Below the pieces are notes generated by a model. The model saw only the letters and a program-made list of their open reading frames with translations, was not told the origin of the DNA and did not search any database. From positions 1-35,509 of the IMG/VR virus record IMGVR_UViG_3300024259_000095: a stretch of 35,509 nt of DNA; one strand, given 5' to 3'. This DNA comes from a virus. Position 1 is the first letter of the stretch, and each line of letters opens with the position of its first letter. The position numbers and the translations under genes are program-made. This document shows positions 1-6,440 of the stretch, piece after piece.

Positions 1-264
1 AGAGATCGCGTCCAGGGTTTCAACTTCAGTCTCGGGCATGGCAGCGACGTCAAACGGTGCGGGCACTTCGGCCTCCAGCAGGTCCGCGGGTGCCTGCAAT
101 TCTTCAAGCAGGTCCGCCATGTTCGCCGGTACTTCGGCCTTGACGTCTTTCTTCTCAATTTCCTGTTGCTCGACGTCGACGTTCTTGTCTCCCGCGTTCT
201 TGCACCCGACGAGGGCCAGGGTCATGAACATCAGCAACACCATAAACCAGTAAATCTTCTTCAT
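1..264 (-). CDS. Lipoprotein, 3' end beyond the left edge
   Basis: Eighty-eight codons are visible with no stop, so the C-terminus lies outside the window. The protein starts MKKIYW, followed by a hydrophobic stretch to about residue 19 and a lipobox LVGC with the Cys at residue 21. This predicts a signal peptidase II lipoprotein. After the Cys the chain is charged and acidic (many D, E and K), with Ala/Pro/Glu-rich segments. Two adjacent ATG codons exist (267 and 264). GGAGG at 270-274 is 5 nt from the second and only 2 nt from the first, so 264 is preferred. The gene lies just past the terminator at 349-394 and probably has its own promoter. Phage lipoproteins can act in superinfection exclusion or as outer spanins. 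The sequence does not say which, so no function is assigned. Confidence 0.8.
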   Translation of the reverse strand, partial: MKKIYWFMVLLMFMTLALVGCKNAGDKNVDVEQQEIEKKDVKAEVPANMADLLEELQAPADLLEAEVPAPFDVAAMPETEVETLDAIS

Positions 265-322
265 CATATCCTCCATTGAATTGGTGCCAGCCCGCATGGG
301 TTTGGCTACTACGTACGTTGGG

Positions 323-351
323 ACTATAGCAGAATTCCAGGTAGCCAGAAA
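323..351 (-). promoter_or_regulatory. Possible promoter of the lipoprotein gene
   Basis: On the minus strand TATAGT (323-328) matches five of six bases of a -10 box. The -35 region about 17 nt upstream (TTTCTG) is poor. The site lies between the upstream terminator and the lipoprotein Shine-Dalgarno site, where a promoter is needed. The call rests mostly on position. Confidence 0.3.
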
Positions 352-394
352 GAAAAACCGAACGGCGGCGAGACAGTGTTACACCGCCGCTCGG
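349..394 (-). terminator. Rho-independent terminator closing the accessory operon
   Basis: Read on the minus strand, CCGAGCGGCGG (384-394) pairs with CCGCCGTTCGG (358-368) in an 11-bp stem with one G-U pair and a 15-nt loop. TTTTTCTTT follows directly (357-349). This is a textbook intrinsic terminator. It sits 10 nt after the stop of the 404-595 gene and marks the end of the leftward small-gene operon. Confidence 0.85.
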
Positions 395-403
395 CCTGGA
401 CCA

Positions 404-595
404 CTAATCGTCGTCCATACTATCGTACTGCTTGCAGGCCGCGCCGAGGTTCGCCTGCACTTTGAAGTTATCGATGGTGATAGGCCCCCATGTGCCTTCG
501 GAGCACCAGGCCGCTGCCTGCTTGGCTTTCAGCACCGTAGCCTGCCCGCACTTGCACTTGCTACAATCTACGCAGCGTTTCTTTTTCCGTGCCAT
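404..595 (-). CDS. Small Cys-rich protein (63 aa)
   Basis: A basic N-terminus (MARKKKR) leads into a Cys cluster at residues 8, 11, 14 and 16, with further Cys at 31 and 54; the C-terminus is acidic (DSMDDD). The CxxCxxCxC spacing suggests metal binding, but no family is recognised. The ATG lies 1 nt after the TAG stop of the upstream gene, with AAGGA 5 nt before it inside that gene's end, so it is translated as part of the operon. It is the last gene before the terminator at 349-394. No function can be assigned. Confidence 0.65.
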   Translation of the reverse strand: MARKKKRCVDCSKCKCGQATVLKAKQAAAWCSEGTWGPITIDNFKVQANLGAACKQYDSMDDD

Positions 596-596
596 G

Positions 597-1025
597 CTAG
601 TCCTTCATCTCCTCGAGGGTCTGCTCCTCTTCCTTGGTGTACTCGATTGGTGCACCGTGCAACACCGGCATGAGTCGCTTGACCGCCAGCGTCACCAGTG
701 CAGGCAACTGGCGCTTGCGCTTGCCCGTGCCTCGCATGTCGCCCAGGCACAGCACGGCGCGGGACACATCTTCCTGCATCTGCCCAATGCGTTCGCGCAA
801 TGCAAGATTCTTCGCAGTCTCCTTTGCCAGCTTTTCCTTGGTGCTGGCCAGCACCTCTTGCTGCGCAACTGCCTTGGCCGTCAGTTCCTCGCAGCGCGCC
901 TCAGCCTCCATGCGGGCCTGGCGCTCATTGTCGAATGCCACCTTCATCCCCGCCTTGTCCTGCTCCAGTTCTCGCACCAGCGTACGCAATTTCCACGGCG
1001 CCAGCGGGTATTTCTTGTCCGTCAT
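597..1025 (-). CDS. Coiled-coil protein of unknown function (142 aa)
   Basis: Residues 17 to about 85 are Glu/Lys/Ala/Leu-rich and heptad-like with no Pro, predicting a long coiled coil. The rest contains a basic patch (GKRKR) and an acidic C-terminus (KEEEQTLEEMKD). No catalytic motif is seen. The ATG overlaps the TGA of the upstream gene (ATGA), with GGAGAG 5 nt upstream, so the two are translationally coupled. Family unknown. Confidence 0.7.
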   Translation of the reverse strand: MTDKKYPLAPWKLRTLVRELEQDKAGMKVAFDNERQARMEAEARCEELTAKAVAQQEVLASTKEKLAKETAKNLALRERIGQMQEDVSRAVLCLGDMRGTGKRKRQLPALVTLAVKRLMPVLHGAPIEYTKEEEQTLEEMKD

Positions 1026-1834
1026 TTCATCTCTCCCGTTGCAAGGTAGTTGAACAGCGCGGCGAAGTAGATCTTGGCCGCTGCCTGAAAGTCCCAGAAT
1101 CGTTGGTCTGTGGTGTCCGGGCGCTTGAATGCCCGGATGCCTTTTGTGTACATCTCAATGTCCGTGTCGCAGGTGGCCTTCGCTATGGTCTTGTAGGGTA
1201 TCCGCTGCGTTACGCCGCTTGCCGGGTCCATCAACCTGCAAGCCTCATAGCAGACAGCCCGGTAGTCATCGGCGTTGTCGTACACGTCCTTGGCCTTGCC
1301 GCGTTGCTTGCGTACCCACCGTGCCCCGATGGTATCAGGTCCGTGGGCGTCCATCATGTGGCCAATGGGGTTGCGGATCACTGACTTCGGGTGCAGGCCG
1401 TAGACTGTGCGGTTGGCAGGGTCCGCAAAGCCCCTGAAACTGCGGTGGCTGCCGGTATCCAGCAGCGTGTGGAAAGCCAGGCCCACAACGTAGGCGTCGA
1501 CCCGTGACTGGATACAGCCAATGCGGTCGGCAATGAACTTGCGTAGGGCCAGCGGCTCGTTGGGCCGGACAATGGAATCCAGGTGCGTGCATGGTATGAA
1601 GTGGACGAGCCAGATCCGCCAGCGGGGTTTGGACTTGCGCCAGAACGAGGTGCGATAGCTTTGCGTGTGGACAACGGGCACGCGCCCCCTGGCTTTGACG
1701 TCCACCGCCCACGGGTAGTTCTGGTCGTTGCACTCATCGGCCATCTGCGAGGCGAAGGCGATGTCGGCAAAGCGGTTTTGGTTGTGGTACTCAAGGGCTT
1801 TGTACAGCCACGCGAAGTGCATCTGGTGCTTCAA
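1022..1834 (-). CDS. DUF6765-like protein (270 aa)
   Basis: Two segments resemble the DUF6765 family of helical, His-rich proteins: ADIAFASQMADECND near the N-terminus and FHTLLDTGSH at about residues 121-130. The family is of unknown function, and its His/Asp pattern recalls zinc phospholipase C-like folds. The start is TTG, chosen because GGAG lies 6 nt upstream in the only good Shine-Dalgarno position; the in-frame ATG four codons later is too far from it. The gene sits between a zinc-ribbon gene (1837-2037) and the coiled-coil gene. Its role in a phage is unknown. The family call was made by eye and needs a profile search. Confidence 0.7.
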   Translation of the reverse strand: MKHQMHFAWLYKALEYHNQNRFADIAFASQMADECNDQNYPWAVDVKARGRVPVVHTQSYRTSFWRKSKPRWRIWLVHFIPCTHLDSIVRPNEPLALRKFIADRIGCIQSRVDAYVVGLAFHTLLDTGSHRSFRGFADPANRTVYGLHPKSVIRNPIGHMMDAHGPDTIGARWVRKQRGKAKDVYDNADDYRAVCYEACRLMDPASGVTQRIPYKTIAKATCDTDIEMYTKGIRAFKRPDTTDQRFWDFQAAAKIYFAALFNYLATGEMK

Positions 1835-1836
1835 TG

Positions 1837-2037
1837 TTATCTCCTCTCAGTTGAATTATTGCCAAAGGCTTCTGCCTTGTCAGTCGCCCTCTCATTCCAC
1901 TTGTCGGCGGCTTCTTGTCGGGGATATGTTGTTGGGCCATCGGCTTTGCAGCGGTAGCAATGACCAAAGCGGAAACCTCGAACGCCGAGTATTCGTACGT
2001 CTGTTGACCCGCAGAACGGGCACGGCTTGAGGTTCAT
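1837..2037 (-). CDS. Lar-like zinc-ribbon protein (66 aa)
   Basis: The pattern LKPCPFCGS, then CYRC, then EAADKWNER is that of the restriction alleviation protein Lar family (PF14354) and related phage zinc ribbons. Ligands would be C6, C9, C27 and C30. Rac-prophage Lar modulates type I restriction, but many phage members are only structurally related, so an anti-restriction role is an inference. The start is the ATG at 2037 with AAGGAGG 5 nt upstream; a longer reading frame extends upstream but lacks such a site. The ATG overlaps the TGA of the preceding gene. Confidence 0.8.
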   Translation of the reverse strand: MNLKPCPFCGSTDVRILGVRGFRFGHCYRCKADGPTTYPRQEAADKWNERATDKAEAFGNNSTERR

Positions 2038-2285
2038 TCTTCCCTCCTTGCCTTCTTGTCCAGGCCCAAGCAGTGCTTGCAGTACCCGTTCTTTGGTGGG
2101 TACTTCTGCTGTTTCTTCTCCCCCGTTATTTGCAATTTCCTGACGCTGCCGCAGAGAGGGTGCCAAATCTGAAAATGACCGGGCCTGACCCTATGCCAAG
2201 CACGTCCAACCTTGGTGCGGACAAACACCTGAGTCTCACCACGCAGTCTGTTTTCCGGGGCATGAAAACTGGTGTTGTTGCTCAT
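2034..2285 (-). CDS. Small hypothetical protein with CKHC motif (83 aa)
   Basis: The first half is basic and rich in Arg, His and Trp. The C-terminal part has C69 and C72 (YCKHC) after a lone C45, so metal binding is possible but a full four-ligand set is not obvious. The end reads LDKKARREE, where the DNA also forms the Shine-Dalgarno site of the next gene. The start ATG at 2285 has GGAGGAGG 4 nt upstream and overlaps the previous TGA. The family is not recognised. Confidence 0.7.
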   Translation of the reverse strand: MSNNTSFHAPENRLRGETQVFVRTKVGRAWHRVRPGHFQIWHPLCGSVRKLQITGEKKQQKYPPKNGYCKHCLGLDKKARREE

Positions 2286-2491
2286 GCTTCCTCCTCCACC
2301 CGCACGCAGCGGCGCTTGATTGGGTGGCTGGTTGATTTGTCGCAGTCCCAACAATAGTGCCACTCGGTGCACCAGCAGGCAGACCATGTGTCTGCAATGG
2401 GCCACGTCTCCACCCGCTCATGCGGTTCAGCGTGGTCGCACTCTTTACAGTCGACAAGGACGCCAGCACGGTTGCACTTGTAGAGTTTCAT
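2282..2491 (-). CDS. Cys-rich zinc-ribbon-like protein (69 aa)
   Basis: Eight Cys lie at 6, 15, 18, 39, 41, 47, 50 and 62, with CKEC (15-18) and CWDC (47-50) as the likely knuckles of one or two zinc ribbons; five Trp are present. No enzyme motif is visible. The ATG at 2491 follows GGGGAG by 3 nt and overlaps the preceding stop. An upstream extension of the frame exists but overlaps the neighbouring gene and lacks a Shine-Dalgarno site. Function unknown. Confidence 0.7.
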   Translation of the reverse strand: MKLYKCNRAGVLVDCKECDHAEPHERVETWPIADTWSACWCTEWHYCWDCDKSTSHPIKRRCVRVEEEA

Positions 2492-2649
2492 TTGCTCCCC
2501 TTGAAGTACTGTCGCCAGCACTTCTTGACCGTCGTCTTTGAGCAAACAACCTTGAAACCGAAAGTCATCCCGTAGCATTTCCGGCGCTGGTCCAGTTGCT
2601 TCTCAGGCTCGCTGCACATCTTCAATCCCTTGGTGTATGGGCAGATCAT
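2488..2649 (-). CDS. Small Cys-rich protein (53 aa)
   Basis: A basic 53-residue protein with Cys at 3, 12, 25, 36 and 44 and a Lys-rich second half. The ATG at 2649 is preceded by GGGGGAG, overlaps the previous gene's TGA in an ATGA junction, and its own TGA overlaps the next ATG. The conserved coupling pattern is the main support that it is expressed. No family or function is recognised. Confidence 0.65.
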   Translation of the reverse strand: MICPYTKGLKMCSEPEKQLDQRRKCYGMTFGFKVVCSKTTVKKCWRQYFKGSK

Positions 2650-2846
2650 TTCTCCCCCCAGCCATCCACTATGAGTTTCAAAATGCCAGCACAAATAGCG
2701 ACCCCGCCCCACACAATCGCAGCCCAGGGTACAATCATGCTCGGATGCGATGGGATCACTTCAACGTAGAACAGCACACAAACCCAGATGCACGACGTGT
2801 ACACGACACTGGCGAGACAGGCCACGAACAGTTTTGCAAAGTTCAT
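2646..2846 (-). CDS. Two-helix membrane protein (66 aa)
   Basis: Two hydrophobic segments are evident, residues about 4-28 and 36-61, separated by a short polar turn containing EVIPSHPS, with a charged end (DGWGEK). This predicts a small inner-membrane hairpin protein. Size and topology would fit a holin or another small phage membrane protein, but the gene is far from any recognisable lysis enzyme and nothing specific supports a lysis role. The start ATG at 2846 has GGAGGA 3 nt upstream and overlaps the preceding TGA. Confidence 0.75.
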   Translation of the reverse strand: MNFAKLFVACLASVVYTSCIWVCVLFYVEVIPSHPSMIVPWAAIVWGGVAICAGILKLIVDGWGEK

Positions 2847-3148
2847 TTCTCCTCCGCTTTCTTGTCGGCCCACTTGAACCAGCACTCGGTGCGCTCCTCT
2901 CGTGTCTGTTCGCAGGAAACAGTATCGCAGAATGCTATATCTTCGAGCGTTGCTCCGCGTTTAGTGGCATACCAATCAAATGGACAACGCCCATTATGGC
3001 CAGCAGCGCCTGCCAACGCCTCCACCATCTTGATCAGGTGGCGACGGTCCATAACGGCTCTGCTGTGGCTCCCCCATGTGTGGCTGTAGGTTGTGGGATC
3101 CCCGACGTGAGTAGAACTGCTATCCCGCTGCTTTATCTCATCGTACAT
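2843..3148 (-). CDS. Hypothetical Cys-containing protein (101 aa)
   Basis: Cys at 55, 74, 79 and 89 could bind a metal. The C-terminus WADKKAEEK resembles the ends of two other genes in this operon (2034-2285 and 6427-6630). The ATG at 3148 follows GGGGGA by 3 nt. The start region (Shine-Dalgarno, ATG and the codons for MYDEIKQR) is half of a 33-bp repeat whose second copy lies at 3444-3476. An internal Met at residue 33 is an alternative start but has no good Shine-Dalgarno site. Function unknown. Confidence 0.65.
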   Translation of the reverse strand: MYDEIKQRDSSSTHVGDPTTYSHTWGSHSRAVMDRRHLIKMVEALAGAAGHNGRCPFDWYATKRGATLEDIAFCDTVSCEQTREERTECWFKWADKKAEEK

Positions 3149-3156
3149 CTTTCCCC
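3124..3156. repeat. Direct repeat copy 1 at a gene junction
   Basis: Thirty-three bases that match 3444-3476 at 30 positions. On the minus strand the unit encodes the end of one gene (GKDV plus one residue and stop) and, in another frame, a Shine-Dalgarno site, ATG and M-x-D-E-I-K. Here it forms the junction between the HTH gene and the 101-residue gene. Confidence 0.8.
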
Positions 3157-3425
3157 CTGCGTGGAATTCCTCGCTCTTTTCTCACTTGGCGCACGCGTTC
3201 ACGCGACACCCTCAACCTTTCGGCTATCCAAGTGTCGGGCACCTGTCCAAGGTCGGGCACCGAGTCCCAATCTACTGGACGTCGCGCGGCATAGGCGGCA
3301 ACCGCAAGTTTTTTGCGTCGCCAATATACCGCCATGGGATGGCACCCGATCATCTGGGCTATAACTAGATCGGTCTGTTTCCCTAAAATGTGGTCGTACT
3401 TGCTCCAGTCAATCTTGCCCCTCAT
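3138..3425 (-). CDS. Helix-turn-helix DNA-binding protein (95 aa)
   Basis: Two helix-turn-helix candidates are visible. The first is at about residues 18-39 (DLVIAQMIGCHPMAVYWRRK). The second is at about 64-86 (WIAERLRVSRERVRQVRKER) and closely resembles the sigma-70 region 4 type of HTH. A protein this small with two HTH units is most likely a transcription regulator, possibly of the phage accessory operon; its target is not deducible. The ATG at 3425 has GGAGGA 3 nt upstream. The 3' end lies in the 33-bp repeat and overlaps the next gene by 11 bp. Confidence 0.8.
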   Translation of the reverse strand: MRGKIDWSKYDHILGKQTDLVIAQMIGCHPMAVYWRRKKLAVAAYAARRPVDWDSVPDLGQVPDTWIAERLRVSRERVRQVRKERGIPRRGKDVR

Positions 3426-3443
3426 CCTTCCTCCTTGCTACCA

Positions 3444-3476
3444 CCCGCTTCTTTATCTCATCCCACATCTTTCCCC
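3444..3476. repeat. Direct repeat copy 2 at a gene junction
   Basis: Second copy of the 3124-3156 repeat with three mismatches. It again carries a gene end (GKDVG-stop of the 88-residue gene) plus a Shine-Dalgarno site and ATG (3468). Here the ATG opens only a 19-codon frame (3409-3468) that starts MWDEIKKR, parallel to MYDEIKQR of the gene at 3148. Confidence 0.8.
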
Positions 3477-3724
3477 TCCAGCGGGTGCGTGACCGTAGGG
3501 CAATGCAACTTGCACCGCTCGTTCGTCTGCGATCCGCAGTGACGGCAGCGCATAGAGTCCGTAATCATGCCCTCGTGTCTCCGGGGCTCATCCCGCACCC
3601 TCACGCACTCCTCAAGGTAGGCTTCCCTGGCCTTCAGTGTGGCGTTGGCCCGCTCCAACTCTGCCAACCTGCCCCGGGCTTCATCGATTACCGCTATGAG
3701 GTCCTTGGTTTCAATGTACGCCAT
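3458..3724 (-). CDS. Coiled-coil/zinc-knuckle protein (88 aa)
   Basis: Residues 8-45 are predicted coiled coil (repeated E/A/R/L heptads). A Cys cluster follows at C60, C63, C71 and C75, consistent with one small zinc site. The ATG at 3724 lies 1 nt after the TAG of the preceding gene, the same junction style as at 595-597, with a G-rich Shine-Dalgarno site (GGGGG). A longer frame upstream reads through the neighbouring gene and is rejected. Family unknown. Confidence 0.7.
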   Translation of the reverse strand: MAYIETKDLIAVIDEARGRLAELERANATLKAREAYLEECVRVRDEPRRHEGMITDSMRCRHCGSQTNERCKLHCPTVTHPLEGKDVG

Positions 3725-3725
3725 G

Positions 3726-4424
3726 CTACACCCCCGCCACGAGTTTGAATGTGTACTTGAGCACCCACGGGTTGTCCGCCCACCTGGCCCCCTTGTCTGC
3801 AATGGAATCCCACAGCGCTGCGAACTGATCAACAGCCACTGAGCCCGTGCCGTAGTCGTTCCACGGTGCCCCGATATCCACACCCTCAGCCAGCGCTTCG
3901 CCGTGCGTGATCTCATGCAACGGCTCGGCCCACACTTCGTCAATGGCGACGACGTACCGGCACAACCATCTGGGCAAAAACATTTTATTCTGCCAGATGT
4001 TCGTGCGCCACTTGCCGGTTGCCAGCCACTCGTGCGCCCTTGTGGGCAAGATCGAGAGTGGCAACTTGACGTGGGTCATCGTGCCAAAGTCATCGTACAT
4101 CAGTCGGAGGTACTTTGGCGTGACACCCACGACTGACACCCGGTCTTTGATGTAGGCAAGGTCCCCGGGTTGCATCCTGGGGCGGTGGCTCCATGTGTGC
4201 CTGTTGCCCTCGTCGTCAAAGAAGTCGAGCCCCCGGTCGCCGGTCAATGATACCGTCTCACCGTCAAGCATGAAGCCCTTGGGCACGCATGGCTGCGGGT
4301 TCATCAGGCGCCGGGTCTGCGTCTTCACCCTGCGCAAGGTTGCCTGCACCAATGGCGGCTTCATCATCAGCGCGTGCCTACAACTTTCAACCAATTGCAG
4401 GCGTTGTTCTGCGTTGTGCATCAT
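3726..4424 (-). CDS. ASCH-domain-like phage protein (232 aa)
   Basis: The layout matches phage ASCH-fold proteins: VQATLRRVKTQTRRLMNPQP near the start, then MQPGDLAYIKD, the beta-rich middle ending HEITHGEALAEGVD, then FAALWDSIADKG, and a final NPWVLKYTFKLV. ASCH domains resemble PUA domains and bind RNA or modified nucleosides; the E. coli member YqfB is an N4-acetylcytidine amidohydrolase. A second ASCH-like gene lies at 7316-7867. The first ATG (4424) overlaps the previous TGA; a second ATG (4421) is better spaced from GAGGGG. Family starts suggest the Met near residue 20 as another option. Activity is not proven by sequence. Confidence 0.75.
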   Translation of the reverse strand: MMHNAEQRLQLVESCRHALMMKPPLVQATLRRVKTQTRRLMNPQPCVPKGFMLDGETVSLTGDRGLDFFDDEGNRHTWSHRPRMQPGDLAYIKDRVSVVGVTPKYLRLMYDDFGTMTHVKLPLSILPTRAHEWLATGKWRTNIWQNKMFLPRWLCRYVVAIDEVWAEPLHEITHGEALAEGVDIGAPWNDYGTGSVAVDQFAALWDSIADKGARWADNPWVLKYTFKLVAGV

Positions 4425-4849
4425 CCCCTCGTAAAGCGCCCGGTTTGCGGGTCGCGTGGATAGTCGGCGGTATTCTCCCTGTACTCCTGACGGGCATGTT
4501 CCTTGGCCTGCTCCGGGTACCAGAACGCGGGCAACGCCCCCGGCTCAATCGTCGTGGCGTGTTGCGGGCACACCTCCACCGGCTTGTTGCTGTAGCCGGG
4601 TAGCACCAACAGCACTAGCGCCTTGCCCGTGGTTGTGAATGTCGTGTCCCCGTGTATCCACTGCGCCCTTACGCCCGCACACTTCCAGCGGCAACCCACC
4701 ACTATTCCCTGCCCCGGGTTCCAGATATTGGATACCTTGACGGTCCCGTGCTCCCGCTTCCTGCCATTGTAGCGGTGCAGGTACATCTTCTCGAATCTAA
4801 CCCATGTCCCGACAGGAAACCGGGCTTGCAGTGCCTTTGGTTGGTTCAT
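4421..4849 (-). CDS. Hypothetical protein (142 aa)
   Basis: A soluble, basic protein. The N-terminal half is beta-like (FPVGTWVRFEKMYLHRYNGR, then GTVKV and GQGIVVGCRWK), suggestive of an SH3-like or KOW-like barrel, which is an impression only. The C-terminal half is polar and helical (EQAKEHARQEYRENTADY). The ATG at 4849 follows GGGGGAGAGG directly and overlaps the preceding stop. It is coupled to the ASCH gene downstream. No family is recognised. Confidence 0.65.
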   Translation of the reverse strand: MNQPKALQARFPVGTWVRFEKMYLHRYNGRKREHGTVKVSNIWNPGQGIVVGCRWKCAGVRAQWIHGDTTFTTTGKALVLLVLPGYSNKPVEVCPQHATTIEPGALPAFWYPEQAKEHARQEYRENTADYPRDPQTGRFTRG

Positions 4850-5271
4850 CCTCTCCCCCTCTTTGGAAATGGTATCTTCTTACCCTTTGCTGCCTCCACC
4901 GCTGCATGTTGCTTGTCAATCCACGCCACATACCAGCGACGGTACTGCTTTGTCAGCGCCTCGAACCGCTCGCATTCGGGCACCAGCGATGCGTGCCCAA
5001 CCTTGCTGGCCATTGCCAGGTGAAAGCGACAGCACACCTGTTCCGTGCGCCCCACCTCCGCACAGGTCAACTCGAAACGGTGTGGCCATGCCTTGCAGTC
5101 GAGGTATTGTGCAGCGCTCCACGGGGCCTCCCACCACAACCGCAACTTGCGTGTTGTGCGCGTCCACTCGGTATCAGTGCTCACCAAGCGCCCATAGCCA
5201 TCTAGATCCGACAAAAGCCCCGTGAAATCACGCATCGTCGCCGGGCGGTTCCTGTGCGCGGTCAATCCCAC
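4846..5271 (-). CDS. Hypothetical protein (141 aa)
   Basis: A Trp-, Arg- and Cys-containing mainly helical protein without a recognisable motif; the C-terminus is Lys/Arg-rich (GKKIPFPKRGRG). The start is taken as GTG at 5271 because GGAGG (5277-5281) lies 5 nt upstream. The in-frame ATG four codons earlier (5283) would place that GGAGG inside the coding region and has no site of its own, and ATG 5235 is another weak option. The gene overlaps the end of its upstream neighbour by 10 bp and its stop overlaps the next ATG. Function unknown. Confidence 0.6.
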   Translation of the reverse strand: MGLTAHRNRPATMRDFTGLLSDLDGYGRLVSTDTEWTRTTRKLRLWWEAPWSAAQYLDCKAWPHRFELTCAEVGRTEQVCCRFHLAMASKVGHASLVPECERFEALTKQYRRWYVAWIDKQHAAVEAAKGKKIPFPKRGRG

Positions 5272-5648
5272 AGCCGCCTCCATGTCCGCACCACAAGCCA
5301 CCAAAGCGGAGCCAGTTGCGGGGGGAAACCGAACACTCGCAGGCACGTTTGAGCGTGCAGTTTGCGGGCCTCGTCAAAGGTGGCCCTGCGTATGACCTTG
5401 GCATCCCACGGGCCGTTCAGCACCTTGGTCATGAACAGCCGCGGCTCGGAGTCCGTCCCATTGTGCAGGCCGATGAATTCGGTGGCCACCCGCACCCCGT
5501 ACCACTCGGCGTGCCCGATCTGTCGATGGTGCTCGCCCTTGTGCCATTCATCGACGGTCGGTACCGGCACGGGCCAGTCGTCTACAAGGACGAAGAACGG
5601 CGAAGTGTCAACGGCTTTGCCACCGGCTATGATTCTGAGGTTGGTCAT
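5262..5648 (-). CDS. Hypothetical protein (128 aa)
   Basis: Begins MTNLRIIAGGKAVDTSPFFV and contains VDDWPVPVPTVDEWHKGEH and a Trp-rich end (APLWWLVVRTWRRLWD) that could be an amphipathic or membrane-associating helix. No catalytic motif is recognised. The ATG at 5648 is preceded by AGGG; a TTG seven codons earlier is possible but less well placed. It lies 10 nt after the stop of the 5659-5943 gene in the same operon. Confidence 0.6.
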   Translation of the reverse strand: MTNLRIIAGGKAVDTSPFFVLVDDWPVPVPTVDEWHKGEHHRQIGHAEWYGVRVATEFIGLHNGTDSEPRLFMTKVLNGPWDAKVIRRATFDEARKLHAQTCLRVFGFPPQLAPLWWLVVRTWRRLWD

Positions 5649-5658
5649 TGGCTCATCC

Positions 5659-5943
5659 CTACCCTTCAAGCCTGCAAGTCAACTGCGGGCATGTGATCCT
5701 CATCTCGTCCTTTCTGCCCTTGCGAATGACAAGCGGCTGGCCACTAATCTGCCGCACGTAGTCACGCACCGCCTCATGTGGCGTATCGCCGTTGCCAGAA
5801 TCGCTAGCAAGGCAGACACCTTGTTTGCGTTCCACGTAGCGAAAGTGCGCATAGTACCGACTCGCGTTGGGAACCTTGTTTACATCACGGGACAAGACTT
5901 CGATGCTCACCCCCACCATGTCTGCAAATGCTTCCATGTCCAT
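5659..5943 (-). CDS. Hypothetical protein (94 aa)
   Basis: A mixed helix/strand protein containing SGNGDTPHEAVRDYVRQISG followed by a strand-like PLVIRKG and a C-terminal ITCPQLTCRLEG. The region is reminiscent of small phage proteins that end in a conserved sheet, but I cannot name a family. GGAGG lies 6 nt before the ATG at 5943, within the stop region of the upstream gene, so coupling is likely. Confidence 0.65.
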   Translation of the reverse strand: MDMEAFADMVGVSIEVLSRDVNKVPNASRYYAHFRYVERKQGVCLASDSGNGDTPHEAVRDYVRQISGQPLVIRKGRKDEMRITCPQLTCRLEG

Positions 5944-5944
5944 C

Positions 5945-6286
5945 TCAACCCTCCTTGTTTCCCCGGTGCTGTCTCACTTGATTGATGTAGTAACTTGGAC
6001 TGGCACCGAGCACTTTGGGTTCGGCGTCACGCTGCACTTTCCGCAGTTGCAGCCCAAGAGTCATGATATCAAGACAAGCTGCCCGCAATGCGGACTCGAC
6101 GTCAACCAAGCGCTGTGCAGGCACAAAGTGGCCAATGTCTCGGTTGTCGGCTTCCGCTGTCATCGCCGCCAGTCCCTCGCCATCTTCTTTGAGGCCAATT
6201 GCAGCATAGCCTTGCTCCGTCTTGAGCAACTGAAGTTCTCCATCGTCATCAAACTCCACGACAGCAAAAATCTCAAGGTCGTTCAT
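5945..6286 (-). CDS. Hypothetical acidic protein (113 aa)
   Basis: The N-terminal part is acidic (VVEFDDDGELQLLKTE), followed by a helix-rich segment with paired Cys-free repeats of E/A/L (PAQRLVDVESALRAA). No motif is recognised. The start is the ATG at 6286 with GGGGGA 6 nt upstream; a longer frame upstream overlaps a different small gene (6273-6440) and is rejected. Function unknown. Confidence 0.65.
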   Translation of the reverse strand: MNDLEIFAVVEFDDDGELQLLKTEQGYAAIGLKEDGEGLAAMTAEADNRDIGHFVPAQRLVDVESALRAACLDIMTLGLQLRKVQRDAEPKVLGASPSYYINQVRQHRGNKEG

Positions 6287-6440
6287 TAGTGTTCCCCCTC
6301 TCCCGAAGTTCACGACACAGGGCCATGCACTCGTCGGCAAGCGCAGGTGTCTTGTAATGGGTTTTGCAAATGGGGCATCGCCAATCAGCTTGCCACGTAC
6401 TGCGGGCCCTTTCGTGGTGGTAGAAGTCATTTTTGGCCAT
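6273..6440 (-). CDS. Small zinc-finger protein (55 aa)
   Basis: This frame fills the otherwise unexplained stretch between the 67-residue gene and the 113-residue gene and overlaps each by 14 bp, as is usual in this operon. The protein has CPIC at 22-25, H28, C38 and C42, so a compact zinc finger (C22, C25, H28 or C38, C42) is plausible, flanked by polar helices. The ATG at 6440 has a G-run 7-8 nt upstream. Codon use and junction style match its neighbours. No specific family is recognised. Confidence 0.65.
   Translation of the reverse strand: MAKNDFYHHERARSTWQADWRCPICKTHYKTPALADECMALCRELRERGNTNERP

Noticed and set aside
281-1384. Long plus-strand open frames over the left-hand accessory genes
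   Set aside because: They are antisense to a coupled minus-strand operon, lack Shine-Dalgarno sites, and their products have the Arg/Pro/Ser-rich makeup of shadow frames.
3409-3468. 19-codon frame opened by the second repeat copy
   Set aside because: It has a Shine-Dalgarno site and ATG but is probably a remnant of duplication; kept as a finding, not called as a gene.
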